A stretch of DNA of 64,000 nucleotides from an uncultured Fibrobacter sp. (GTDB lineage: Bacteria; Fibrobacterota; Fibrobacteria; Fibrobacterales; Fibrobacteraceae): assembly GCA_946408125.1 (NCBI GenBank), contig CAMJQW010000001.1, forward strand, positions 62,001 to 126,000, read 5' to 3'. The translations under genes were made by a program, and so were the position numbers. Positions 1 to 7,013 of this stretch are shown here, in pieces. Position 1 is the first letter of the stretch; each line of letters opens with the position of its first letter. The notes beneath the pieces are model-generated. The model worked only from the letters and a program-made list of their open reading frames with translations. It was not told the DNA's origin and made no database searches.

Positions 1-243
1 TTCCTGCGGCTGGGGCTTGTTGTAGGCATCGCCGGTATTTTCGGGCTCGATGACGATGGTCCATACCTTGCCTTCGGTACGGTGATAGATAAAGAGGTTG
101 AACGCGATGAGTATGACCCCGACTATAATGCTCCACTTGTAGTTCTTCTTGGATAGGAGGAAAATCAGCAGGAGCACCAGCAGGATGGAGAGTGCTGCGA
201 AGTTATAGTGGGTGGGGTAGAATACTTTGAAAACGTCAATCAT
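1..243 (-). CDS. Membrane protein, N-terminal part (cut by window edge)
   Basis: The first 81 codons of a minus-strand gene that runs off the window. The protein starts MIDVFKVFYP and has two hydrophobic stretches, about residues 17-31 (leucine rich) and 38-50, separated by SKKNYKW. It then becomes polar and proline rich near the cut edge. This suggests a membrane-anchored protein with an exported or cytoplasmic tail. An AAAGG ribosome site lies just upstream of the ATG, and the gene begins 14 nt after the stop of the duplicated-domain gene at 258-941, so the two are probably one operon. I do not recognise the family, and the missing 3' part prevents a functional call. Confidence 0.7.
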   Translation of the reverse strand, partial: MIDVFKVFYPTHYNFAALSILLVLLLIFLLSKKNYKWSIIVGVILIAFNLFIYHRTEGKVWTIVIEPENTGDAYNKPQPQE

Positions 244-257
244 CTTTTATGCCTTTC

Positions 258-941
258 TTATTTTGCCTTCTTGGCAGCCTTCTGCTCGGCGATGAGCGGA
301 GCTACACTAAAGGTAATAACTTTTCCGTCGATTTTGCAAGCGGTACGGAAACTCTTCTTCGGGAGAGCGATTCCGTGGGAGGAAAGAGTGCCCATGAAGG
401 AGGCGTTCGCGTGGCTTGCGATGGTACGGACGTTGATGAAGCCCTTCTTGCTGAAGGTGAGCTTGAAGGTCTTCTTGTTCATGTCGTACTCGGCAATCAT
501 CGTATTGTTCTTTACGGTTTCGACGGCAGTGCAGCTGCGCTTGTCGAAAATGATGGTGCCGCGGCTGTCGATGGAGAGCATCGGGATGCCGGCGGAGTTA
601 CGGCAGGCGATGAGTTCCCATGCGCCCTTCTTCTTGGCGGGGGCCTTGCCGGTAAACACAAACTTGCTGCCTTCCTTGGTCATGGTGTATGCCCCGGTGA
701 TGATCTTGAGGCCGACGGCGTTCAGGGCACCCTTGAAATAGAGAAGGTAGCCGGTGCCGTTGGGCATGAACCTGAAGGAAGTAGTCTTGATGGACTTGCA
801 GGGCGTCACAGCGATGCGCTTGCCTTCCTTGTCGACTTCGATATCCGCATACGGGTTCTTGTCGAGTTTGAGTTCCTTGGCTACTTCTTCATTGAATCGG
901 ATGAAGCCACGGATGTCCATCTTGATTGTGAATTTTTCCAT
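258..941 (-). CDS. Hypothetical protein built from two similar halves
   Basis: A 227-residue protein starting MEKFTIKMDI. I prefer this start to one 18 codons upstream because GAGGTGT sits just before it. The halves look alike: residues about 1-98 and 110-215 each begin with a strand like DIRGFIRF or DSRGTIIF, continue with alternating hydrophobic strands, and end in a KFVFTG- or KVITFSV-type strand. The two parts are joined by a lysine/alanine-rich linker (APAKKKG), and the C-terminus is basic (AEQKAAKKAK). There is no signal peptide or membrane segment, so it is probably cytoplasmic. The SRG/IRG-strand pattern faintly recalls swapped-hairpin AbrB-like folds, but I cannot confirm this. It is followed by the membrane protein at 1-243, probably in one operon. 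Confidence 0.75.
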   Translation of the reverse strand: MEKFTIKMDIRGFIRFNEEVAKELKLDKNPYADIEVDKEGKRIAVTPCKSIKTTSFRFMPNGTGYLLYFKGALNAVGLKIITGAYTMTKEGSKFVFTGKAPAKKKGAWELIACRNSAGIPMLSIDSRGTIIFDKRSCTAVETVKNNTMIAEYDMNKKTFKLTFSKKGFINVRTIASHANASFMGTLSSHGIALPKKSFRTACKIDGKVITFSVAPLIAEQKAAKKAK

Positions 942-1129
942 ATACACCTCGTTTTGATTTTTTGTTGTTTTGTTGCTTTGGATATAAAGTAACAAATAAA
1001 AATCTGATTTGCAAGTTTATAAGAAAAAAAACCGAAGCGCTTGTTTGCATCGTATAAATTTGTCTATGAAGACTTTGTTTCGTACAACGTAATTCGCTAA
1101 CGATTCTAAACCCTTGTATTTAAAGGGGT
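942..1129. other. AT-rich intergenic region
   Basis: Low-GC spacer between two minus-strand genes. It should hold the promoter of the gene at 258-941; a TTTATAT box about 30 nt upstream of that start is the best candidate. An imperfect AAACCC/GGGTTT hairpin at 1108-1131 overlaps the stop codon of the neighbouring hydrolase-like gene and could be a weak terminator. No open frame with coding character is visible. Confidence 0.4.
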
Positions 1130-1909
1130 TTAAGGATGTTGTAGTATTTTTTTAATCAAATTTTGTAAGGTGAAATTTTCGCGATTTTCGACGTGAATTT
1201 GATGTAAATCACGTTCGGCCTTGTGATTCCTGTCACAAGAAATTTGGCTGTCTTTTAGCAGGAAAACCTTTGACGACTGGGCTTGCAGCCTATCGGTCGG
1301 TATTTTCTCTTTGGCGCGGATTAAAAATTTCGGGTAAAGGAACCTGTATTTTTCGGAAATGGCGTCGGCGATGCTCATGGCAGGATCAATGAGGATGAGC
1401 TTTTGGTTCCCGTCGAATTGTTCGGAGGCAAGTATTGCTCCGGTTCCGCGCCCTGCAAGGACTGAGGGCTTTTCTCCGTTCACTTGCCTTGCGCATTCGG
1501 CTATTTGGCGCGCATCGGGCTCGAAGTTTTCGGTAGATGGCGTTCCCTTGTTGTCGGCGGAGCCGCGGTAGTTGAAGGTGACGATGTCAATTCCGGGAAT
1601 TCCTTGGACTTCGGCCAGGAATTGGGCCGCATCCTCGTTTGCGTCGGGGTAGTAGAGCAGAGTGGGGGCCTGCGGGTCGCCGACGGCCCAGCCTCCGAGC
1701 ACAATCCCGTCCTCGAGCGAGCATGAAAGCGGGCGTGCGGTGTTCTTTATGGCTGCCTGTGCTTCTTTGTGCGTGATGGCCCGCGGGTAGGCATTCTGGC
1801 GTTCCGTAAGGGCGAGGTAGAAAACCATGCTTATATATATGAGAACGAGGGCTCCGGCGAGTCGGAGCGTGCGAAAACCGAAATTTTTGGCGGTTTGCTT
1901 CAAATTCAT
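1130..1909 (-). CDS. Membrane-anchored alpha/beta-hydrolase-like protein lacking the nucleophile serine
   Basis: A 259-residue protein with one N-terminal membrane segment (about residues 17-34) and an alpha/beta-hydrolase-like exported part. The oxyanion-side strand LLYYPDANED (84-93) and the FNYRGSADNKG loop (112-122) match this fold. The nucleophile elbow, expected as GxSxG, reads GRGTG at 153-157, so the catalytic serine is absent and the protein may be non-enzymatic. The acid-side strand KLILIDPAMS (170-179) is present. The start at 1909 is chosen because a TATATT -10 box ends 7 nt upstream, predicting a nearly leaderless mRNA. A longer frame upstream reads through a terminator hairpin and is unlikely. 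Confidence 0.75.
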   Translation of the reverse strand: MNLKQTAKNFGFRTLRLAGALVLIYISMVFYLALTERQNAYPRAITHKEAQAAIKNTARPLSCSLEDGIVLGGWAVGDPQAPTLLYYPDANEDAAQFLAEVQGIPGIDIVTFNYRGSADNKGTPSTENFEPDARQIAECARQVNGEKPSVLAGRGTGAILASEQFDGNQKLILIDPAMSIADAISEKYRFLYPKFLIRAKEKIPTDRLQAQSSKVFLLKDSQISCDRNHKAERDLHQIHVENRENFTLQNLIKKILQHP

Positions 1910-1916
1910 GCGTTTT

Positions 1917-1922
1917 AATATA
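1917..1922 (-). promoter_or_regulatory. -10 box of the hydrolase-like gene (near-leaderless)
   Basis: TATATT on the minus strand, 7 nt before the ATG at 1909. With normal -10 geometry transcription would begin at about 1910, one base before the start codon. No Shine-Dalgarno site is possible in that space. Confidence 0.5.
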
Positions 1923-1939
1923 GAATTTTGGCCTTGAGG

Positions 1940-1978
1940 GTATAAAAAGGACCTCCGGTGGAGTACATCCGGAGGTCC
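1940..1978 (-). terminator. Rho-independent-type hairpin upstream of the hydrolase gene
   Basis: A perfect 10-bp inverted repeat (1949-1958 with 1969-1978, arms GGACCTCCGG and CCGGAGGTCC) with a 10-nt loop. Read on the minus strand it is followed by five Ts. It lies upstream of the hydrolase-like gene, directly before that gene's -10 box, so it would end a transcript arriving from the right and insulate the promoter. An attenuator is the alternative. Confidence 0.55.
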
Positions 1979-2029
1979 GAGGGATGGGATTGGGTGTTCC
2001 CTAAAACTAGACAAAAAAAATGGAAAAAG

Positions 2030-2157
2030 ATCATTATTTTTTGTGTTTTTGGGTAAAAGTGTTCTCTGGATGTTCTCGAAGGGGCCGAATTATTAAGTTT
2101 TATGAGGTTTTCGTCACATTTTTACGCTTTGGGGCTTGTTCCCAAAAAAATAATGAT
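2030..2157. repeat. 13-bp inverted repeat upstream of the TIGR02147 regulator
   Basis: ATCATTATTTTTT at 2030-2042 is the exact reverse complement of the 13 bases at 2145-2157; 102 bp lie between them. The right arm ends 15 bp before the regulator's start codon. Both arms are AT rich, so chance is possible, but the placement fits operator half-sites or a looping element. Confidence 0.4.
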
Positions 2158-2172
2158 TTATTTTTAGATGTG

Positions 2173-3030
2173 ATGAACGTATACGCATATTACAACTACA
2201 GAAAATACCTGCAGGACTACTACGAGTACCGTAAGTCTGTCAAGCGCTATTTTTCCTACAGGTCCTTTGCGAAGAAGGCGGGGTATTCCTCGTCCGGGTT
2301 TTATCTGGATTTGATTCGTGGCCGTAAGTCCCTTACTCCGCAAATGGTTCCGAAGTTTATTGCCGCCCTTGGCCTCAATGAGCGCGAGGGTCGTTATTTC
2401 TCGTTGATGGTGGATTTCACGCACGCGACGACGGCCGCTTCCAAGCAGCAGATCTTTGACCAGATGTCCGCGTTGCTTCCGCGTACTATCAAGACGCTGA
2501 CCAAGAACCAGCAGGAATACTACAGCAAGTGGTACTACGTGGTGGTTCGCGAAGCCCTTGCTGTTCTGAACGTGAACGAGAAGAACATTCAGGAACTCGC
2601 TTTGTTCCTGAACCCGAAGATTACGCTTCCGCAGGCGAAGCAGTCCATCCAGCTTTTGCTTACGCTCGGCCTTATCGAGAAGGCCGAAGACGGATTCTAC
2701 CGCTCTGTGAACAAGGCGATTTCCAACGGGAGCGAAATTGCCCCGTTGTTCGTCCACCAGTTCCAGAAGCAGATGATTGACCTCGGCAAGAATGCCCTGG
2801 ATCATTACAGTACTGAACGCAGGAACGTGTCCTGCATGACGATGAGCGTCTCTGCTCAGGGTTTGGAGCGCATCATCAGCAAAATAGACCTTTTCCGCAA
2901 GGAAGTCGTGGATATCGTCCGCTCCGATGAGGGCGAATCCATGGTCTGTGAAATGAACATCCAGTTTTTCCCTTTGAGCAAGGAGAAGACGGCTTTGCCG
3001 CCTGAAACCGACAAGGAGGATGACCGATGA
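2173..3030 (+). CDS. TIGR02147/DUF4423-family regulator-like protein
   Basis: A 285-residue protein of the Fibrobacter paralogous family TIGR02147 (DUF4423 type). The family signature at the N-terminus is clear: YRKYLQDYYEYRK, then FSYRSFAKKAGYSSSGFYLDLIRGRKSL, which looks like a Cro/C1-type helix-turn-helix. The body is all-helical, with a second winged-helix-like part around 165-200 (LPQAKQSIQLLLTLGLIEK). I chose the ATG at 2173 because the family starts with this YxxYRxYL segment; GTG at 2170 is in frame and possible. The stop overlaps the next gene's start by 4 nt (ATGA), so the regulator and lipoprotein are probably translationally coupled. DNA binding is inferred from the fold; I know of no experimentally defined role for the family. 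Confidence 0.85.
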   Translation: MNVYAYYNYRKYLQDYYEYRKSVKRYFSYRSFAKKAGYSSSGFYLDLIRGRKSLTPQMVPKFIAALGLNEREGRYFSLMVDFTHATTAASKQQIFDQMSALLPRTIKTLTKNQQEYYSKWYYVVVREALAVLNVNEKNIQELALFLNPKITLPQAKQSIQLLLTLGLIEKAEDGFYRSVNKAISNGSEIAPLFVHQFQKQMIDLGKNALDHYSTERRNVSCMTMSVSAQGLERIISKIDLFRKEVVDIVRSDEGESMVCEMNIQFFPLSKEKTALPPETDKEDDR

Positions 3031-4445
3031 TGCGTTCTCTTGAAGTTTGCGGTATCGCCCTCGCTTTTGCCGGAGCGATGCTTACGGCTTGTTCGGATTC
3101 CTCCGATTCCTTTGCCGGAACCGTGACGGATACGGGCAATACCCTCGCGATGGTTCGGCCGGTTACCGGTGCGGTCGCCCTGTCTGACGGCAGGATGGCT
3201 GTGGGCGCTACGGTCCGTATGGCAATCGTTGAAGCTGGCGACTCCCTGCAGGGTATCCAGTACGTTGAGACGGTGACGGATACAAAGGGCCAGTTCACTT
3301 TCGATTCCTCGCTGTCTGACACCTTCCAGCTGGCCGTGATTGATACCGGTCGCCGTGAAGTTACCTATTTCCGTCAGACGACGGCTCTTTCCAAGGACCT
3401 CGAACAGATCAGTTTGAAGAAGGCCGCCGTGTTTACGGGCGTTCTCTACTACGAAGAGATGGGCGAACCGCCTGTTTCAGTCGGGTCCCATTTCAAGGTC
3501 TTCATGCCGGGTACGCCGTTCTTCCAGAGCGTCTTTGCTGCGGATTCCTTTACGATGCTCATTCCGGCGGGTAATTGGGACTTCGCGTTCTGCCCGGGTG
3601 ACCCGCAGATTATTTCGAAGCTCCAGGAAACCGGAGTTGCCGATAGCCTGATTTTCCGTTCCTGGACCATGAGTGACGCTGTAAAGGCGGGCGATACCCT
3701 GTTCGCAGGCCCGTTCATCTGGAGCCCGTTCGTGAAGGCCGATTCCCTGATTAAGGAAGAGGAGAAGATCCAGGAAAAGACCGCCCGCATCTCGGGCCGC
3801 GTGTACTGCAAGTCCGGCAAGGAATGCGCAGGCGTCGAGGTCCAGCTCATTACGGACCTGTATGGATTCGGATTCGTGGAGGGCGACAATACGGAATTTA
3901 CCCCCCAGACGGTGACGGACAGCATGGGTTACTGGTACCTGCCGGTTCCCGAAGAGGTGCCTTTCGACAGCTTCCGCGTCGAATTCCGCCGCCTGAACAA
4001 GGATTCCACCGTTTCCGAGGCTGGTTTGAGCCGCTATGTGAAGAAATCCGAGGTCAAGAACCTCAAGGATACGCTCAATATCGGCAAGAAGACGCTTGCC
4101 AGGCCTTCCGCCCTGCTTAGCGGGGTGACCCTGGTCATCGACAAGCGCGATACGAGCCAGTCGAACAACTGCATGGCCTATAGCGTGGTCGTGGGTATCA
4201 AGGGAACGTCCCACTTTATCAGGGGCGTGACCTGCAATATGTTCGAAATAGAGGAACTGCCTGCCGGAACGAACGATATCGTGCTCTATCCGGGCGACAC
4301 GAGGGTCATTTCCGCCCTCCAGGAACGTGATGCGCCTCTGAAGGACTATGTTACCGTAACTCATGTGGAATTGCCCGAAGATGAGGCTCTGAAGCAGCAG
4401 TGGATGACCTATACACCCCCTTCGGTGTCGACTTCTGCAAAATAA
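3027..4445 (+). CDS. Lipoprotein with carboxypeptidase-regulatory-like repeats
   Basis: A 472-residue lipoprotein with lipobox LTAC (Cys22), followed by a serine/aspartate-rich linker. It then carries immunoglobulin-like beta domains of the carboxypeptidase-regulatory type. One runs from about residue 44 (VTGAVALSDGRMAVGATVRM, then TDTKGQFTF). A second is at about 255-330 (ARISGRVYCKSGKECAGVEVQL, then DSMGYWYLPVP). The pattern 'variation of content, then DxxGxW/Fxx' is typical of these domains. There is no enzyme motif. It should sit in the outer membrane. It overlaps the TIGR02147 regulator by 4 nt, which suggests joint expression and possibly a regulator/surface-sensor pair. It ends 54 bp before tRNA-Gln. 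Confidence 0.8.
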   Translation: MMRSLEVCGIALAFAGAMLTACSDSSDSFAGTVTDTGNTLAMVRPVTGAVALSDGRMAVGATVRMAIVEAGDSLQGIQYVETVTDTKGQFTFDSSLSDTFQLAVIDTGRREVTYFRQTTALSKDLEQISLKKAAVFTGVLYYEEMGEPPVSVGSHFKVFMPGTPFFQSVFAADSFTMLIPAGNWDFAFCPGDPQIISKLQETGVADSLIFRSWTMSDAVKAGDTLFAGPFIWSPFVKADSLIKEEEKIQEKTARISGRVYCKSGKECAGVEVQLITDLYGFGFVEGDNTEFTPQTVTDSMGYWYLPVPEEVPFDSFRVEFRRLNKDSTVSEAGLSRYVKKSEVKNLKDTLNIGKKTLARPSALLSGVTLVIDKRDTSQSNNCMAYSVVVGIKGTSHFIRGVTCNMFEIEELPAGTNDIVLYPGDTRVISALQERDAPLKDYVTVTHVELPEDEALKQQWMTYTPPSVSTSAK

Positions 4446-4459
4446 TTCGGGGTTACCCC

Positions 4460-4488
4460 TTGCACAATTTTGAGTAATTTGCTAAAAT
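4460..4488 (+). promoter_or_regulatory. Promoter of tRNA-Gln
   Basis: TTGCAC (4460-4465), a 17-bp spacer, then TAAAAT (4483-4488). Predicted transcription start is about 4495, five bases before the mature tRNA. This is a clean housekeeping-type promoter and a useful calibration for others in the window. Confidence 0.75.
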
Positions 4489-4499
4489 TGTGCCCACAT

Positions 4500-4570
4500 T
4501 GAGCTATGGTGTAACGGTAGCACAACAGATTCTGACTCTGTTTGTCTAGGTTCGAATCCTGGTAGCTCAA
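4500..4570 (+). tRNA. tRNA-Gln (anticodon CTG)
   Basis: A complete cloverleaf. The acceptor arms TGAGCTA (4500-4506) and TAGCTCA (4563-4569) pair fully. The anticodon stem ACAGA/TCTGT encloses the loop TTCTGAC with anticodon CTG. The T loop contains GTTCGAATC. The discriminator base is A at 4570. CCA is not encoded. A terminator follows 8 nt later. Confidence 0.95.
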
Positions 4571-4578
4571 CGAAAATT

Positions 4579-4602
4579 CCCTGCTTACCGGCAGGGTTTT
4601 TT
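4579..4602 (+). terminator. Terminator after tRNA-Gln
   Basis: CCCTGC and GCAGGG pair around the 6-nt loop TTACCG, followed by six Ts (4597-4602). Confidence 0.85.
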
Positions 4603-4641
4603 GTTTGGTGCGAGCAACCCTAGCCACTAACCACTAATCAC

Positions 4642-4649
4642 TATATTTG
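4642..4649 (+). promoter_or_regulatory. TATATTTG -10 box, leaderless start of the RNA methyltransferase
   Basis: TATATTTG fits the FCB-group -10 consensus TAnnTTTG. The hexamer ends exactly 6 nt before the ATG at 4654, so the predicted first transcribed base is the A of the start codon. There is no ribosome binding site. Confidence 0.55.
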
Positions 4650-4653
4650 TGCT

Positions 4654-5412
4654 ATGGAATTCTTTGACTATTTCGAACAGGTCTACGGGGATCGCTGGCC
4701 CGCTCTGCTTGAAGCACTGAAGGGCGAGGGCAATGCGGTCCGGCTGCAGTTCGGGAAAACCCTCGAACCGTACTTTCTGGACGAGGCTTCGGTGTTCGCG
4801 GCGAAATTGCTCCCGGTGGAACCCGGCATGGATGTCCTCGACATGTGTGCCGCTCCCGGCGGAAAGACTTTGGTCCTTGCTTCCATGCTCCAGGGGGTAG
4901 GCTCCCTTCAGAGTAACGACCGTTCCCCGGATCGCCGCCTGCGCCTCCGGCATGTCATCGAGAATTCTCTCCCGCCGCAGTGGCGTTCCATCATAAACAT
5001 TACGGGCTATGACGGCGTCAAGTTCGGGCTTCACCGCAAGGAATCCTATGACCGCATCCTTTTGGATGCCCCTTGCTCGTCGGACCGCCATGTGCTCCAG
5101 TCCCCGACGCACCTTGCGGAATGGTCGGCCAAGAGGGTGAAACGGCTTTCCGTGGAGCAGGGCTCCCTGCTGGCGTCAGCGGTAGATGCCCTCAGGCCGG
5201 GTGGTGAAGTTGTTTATGGAACTTGCGCCCTGGCGCCGCTCGAAAATGATGCGGTTGTCGCGAAAATACTCAAAAAACGTCCTGCTATGGAAGTTGTTCG
5301 CCCGGATAATGTTCCCGAATGGGCGGAATGCACCGAATTTGGCTACCATGTGCTTCCCGATAGGGCGGGTGGATGTGGCCCCATTTATTGCGCAAGATTG
5401 CGTAAACGTTAA
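4654..5412 (+). CDS. NOP2/RsmB-family RNA cytosine-C5 methyltransferase
   Basis: A 252-residue SAM-dependent methyltransferase that should methylate C5 of a cytosine in rRNA or tRNA. The SAM-binding motif I is DMCAAPGGKT (63-72). Both family cysteines are present: Cys141 in the DAPCSS motif IV and Cys191 in the YGTCALAPLEND motif VI, one forming the covalent adduct and the other releasing it. The protein is shorter than RsmB or RsmF because the N-terminal NusB-like or PUA-like RNA-binding parts are missing, leaving essentially the catalytic domain, as in NSUN4-like proteins. The target base cannot be read from the sequence. The mRNA is predicted to be leaderless. Confidence 0.9.
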   Translation: MEFFDYFEQVYGDRWPALLEALKGEGNAVRLQFGKTLEPYFLDEASVFAAKLLPVEPGMDVLDMCAAPGGKTLVLASMLQGVGSLQSNDRSPDRRLRLRHVIENSLPPQWRSIINITGYDGVKFGLHRKESYDRILLDAPCSSDRHVLQSPTHLAEWSAKRVKRLSVEQGSLLASAVDALRPGGEVVYGTCALAPLENDAVVAKILKKRPAMEVVRPDNVPEWAECTEFGYHVLPDRAGGCGPIYCARLRKR

Positions 5413-5420
5413 TTTTTATA

Positions 5421-5428
5421 TATCTTTG
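5421..5428 (+). promoter_or_regulatory. TATCTTTG -10 box, leaderless start of the PEGA gene
   Basis: TATCTTTG matches TAnnTTTG. Six bases (TGGAAT) separate the hexamer from the ATG at 5433, so transcription is predicted to start at the A of the start codon. Confidence 0.5.
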
Positions 5429-5432
5429 GAAT

Positions 5433-6983
5433 ATGCTTAGACGAACTCTTTTCTTGTTGACGGCCTTGGCCCTGACGGGCGCTTGGGCCCAAGATGATTG
5501 GGACAATGTCCCGGCACAGGAATCTTCTGAACCACAAGCGCAGGAGACGGTAGTCGCCGATTCCGCGTCTGCATCCAGTTCGTCGGTAGAGGCTTCCGCT
5601 ACGGCAAGTTCCTCGAGCGTTGCTCCGGTATCCCGTGAGGTCCCTGTCCGCTATTGGGTCGCCGGGGATTCTGTTGAGCTCGAAGCTATTTTCGTGAAAA
5701 TTGAGAAAGATACGGTCTACCTGAAGGCTCCGACCGAAGCCGAGATGAAGAAGTTCGCCAAGCTGGAAGAGAAGGCGAATGTCGCTTTGCAGGAGAGCAA
5801 CGGCCAGGAAGTCGAAGAAGACGAAGACGAGGAAGTTGAAGTCAAGAAGGATACTGCCGAAATCATCATGACGGATGCGGTCAAGAATTCCATGGCCGAA
5901 GAGAGTGATTCCGCGAGGGCTGCCCGTGAAGCCGCGGAACAGCTGGCTCAGGATGCTTCGGATGACTTTGAAACCGCCTTGAAGAATGCAGAAATCGCGA
6001 AGGTCGAAGAAGAAATCCGCCAGCGCGAAATTCAGGACAGTATCGAGGCTGCCAACGCGAACCCGTTCATCAAGATTTTCAGGCTGAACCTGAAGCGCCT
6101 TTATAACCTCGAAGACAACGTGATGATTGACCTCTCGTTGTCCAATTACGTGGTTCCCGTGGTTGTCGAGGAAGAAGAACAAATTGAACTTTATCCTCCG
6201 GGAAATGCGAACCTTCTGGTCGTGTCGGCTCCGGCAGCCTGCTCGCTGTTCGTGAACGGTATTCCGCTCAAGCAGGTCGCTCCCGATACCATCAAGAATA
6301 TCAAGCCGGGCAAGTACACCATTTCTGTGATGCAGGTGCTCAAGGATGTGGAATGGTGGGGCTCCGCCGTTGTGAAAATTAACGCGGATAGCCTGAACAA
6401 GGTCGAGATCGCGGTCCAGCGCCCGTCGACAAGACTCACGCTCAATACCGACCCGGAAGCCGTAGAAGTGTTCATCGACGAGCAACCTACGGAAAACATT
6501 TTCCCGGACTATATCACGGACGTGGTGGTTGAAAATATCAAGCCGCAGCCGAGCGTGCAGCTGTATTTCCGCAAGGTCGGTTACCGCGACACGACTATCA
6601 CTACCGAAATCAGAGCGTACATGCCGAACCTCGTGAATGTCGAAATGACGCCGGTGCTCGACGACCTCGAATTCATCGAACAGCAGAACGCCTTCAACAA
6701 GGAACGTAGCCAGCGCCGCATTGGACGTGGCCTCTTGTGGGGCTCCATCGTTCCCTTCGTGGCTGGCGGCGTGATGTGGTTCTTGGCCGAACGCAACTGG
6801 AGCGATGCGGCCGACAAGAAGAAGGCTTACGAAAAGAGCGCCTTTGCAAGCGAAGATACCAAAAAGATGGTCAAGGACAATCACGACCTGAACAAGAGCG
6901 GCGATATCAAGGGCATAATTGCTGGCGGTTTGGGCGCCCTAGGCATAGGATTGCTGACCGCAGGTATCATACTTGCATTCTAG
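5433..6983 (+). CDS. Secreted PEGA-domain protein with C-terminal membrane segments
   Basis: A 516-residue exported protein. A signal peptide (about 1-19, cleaved after AWA) leads to a serine/glutamate-rich stretch and a very acidic segment (EVEEDEDEEVEV). A probable coiled coil runs at about 155-210. Two PEGA-type beta domains follow. The first is near 255-325 (NLLVVSAPAACSLFVNGIP, then KPGKYTISVM) and the second near 328-405 (TRLTLNTDPEAVEVFIDEQP, then FRKVGYRDTTITTEI). Two hydrophobic segments at about 432-450 and 495-515 end the chain, so the C-terminus is probably in the inner membrane. PEGA domains usually bind other envelope components; no catalytic site is visible. A TIGR02145 lipoprotein starts 30 nt downstream, probably in the same operon. 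Confidence 0.8.
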   Translation: MLRRTLFLLTALALTGAWAQDDWDNVPAQESSEPQAQETVVADSASASSSSVEASATASSSSVAPVSREVPVRYWVAGDSVELEAIFVKIEKDTVYLKAPTEAEMKKFAKLEEKANVALQESNGQEVEEDEDEEVEVKKDTAEIIMTDAVKNSMAEESDSARAAREAAEQLAQDASDDFETALKNAEIAKVEEEIRQREIQDSIEAANANPFIKIFRLNLKRLYNLEDNVMIDLSLSNYVVPVVVEEEEQIELYPPGNANLLVVSAPAACSLFVNGIPLKQVAPDTIKNIKPGKYTISVMQVLKDVEWWGSAVVKINADSLNKVEIAVQRPSTRLTLNTDPEAVEVFIDEQPTENIFPDYITDVVVENIKPQPSVQLYFRKVGYRDTTITTEIRAYMPNLVNVEMTPVLDDLEFIEQQNAFNKERSQRRIGRGLLWGSIVPFVAGGVMWFLAERNWSDAADKKKAYEKSAFASEDTKKMVKDNHDLNKSGDIKGIIAGGLGALGIGLLTAGIILAF

Positions 6984-7013
6984 TTTTTTACGATAAAAAA
7001 GGGAGGACCTCAA

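Noticed and set aside
2020-2172. A 51-codon N-terminal extension of the TIGR02147 regulator
   Set aside because: It would read through AT-rich DNA carrying the inverted repeat, and family members begin at the YRKYLQDYY segment.
5409-6884. A 491-codon frame antisense to the PEGA gene
   Set aside because: No signal, domain or ribosome site. The plus-strand frame has a signal peptide and PEGA repeats.
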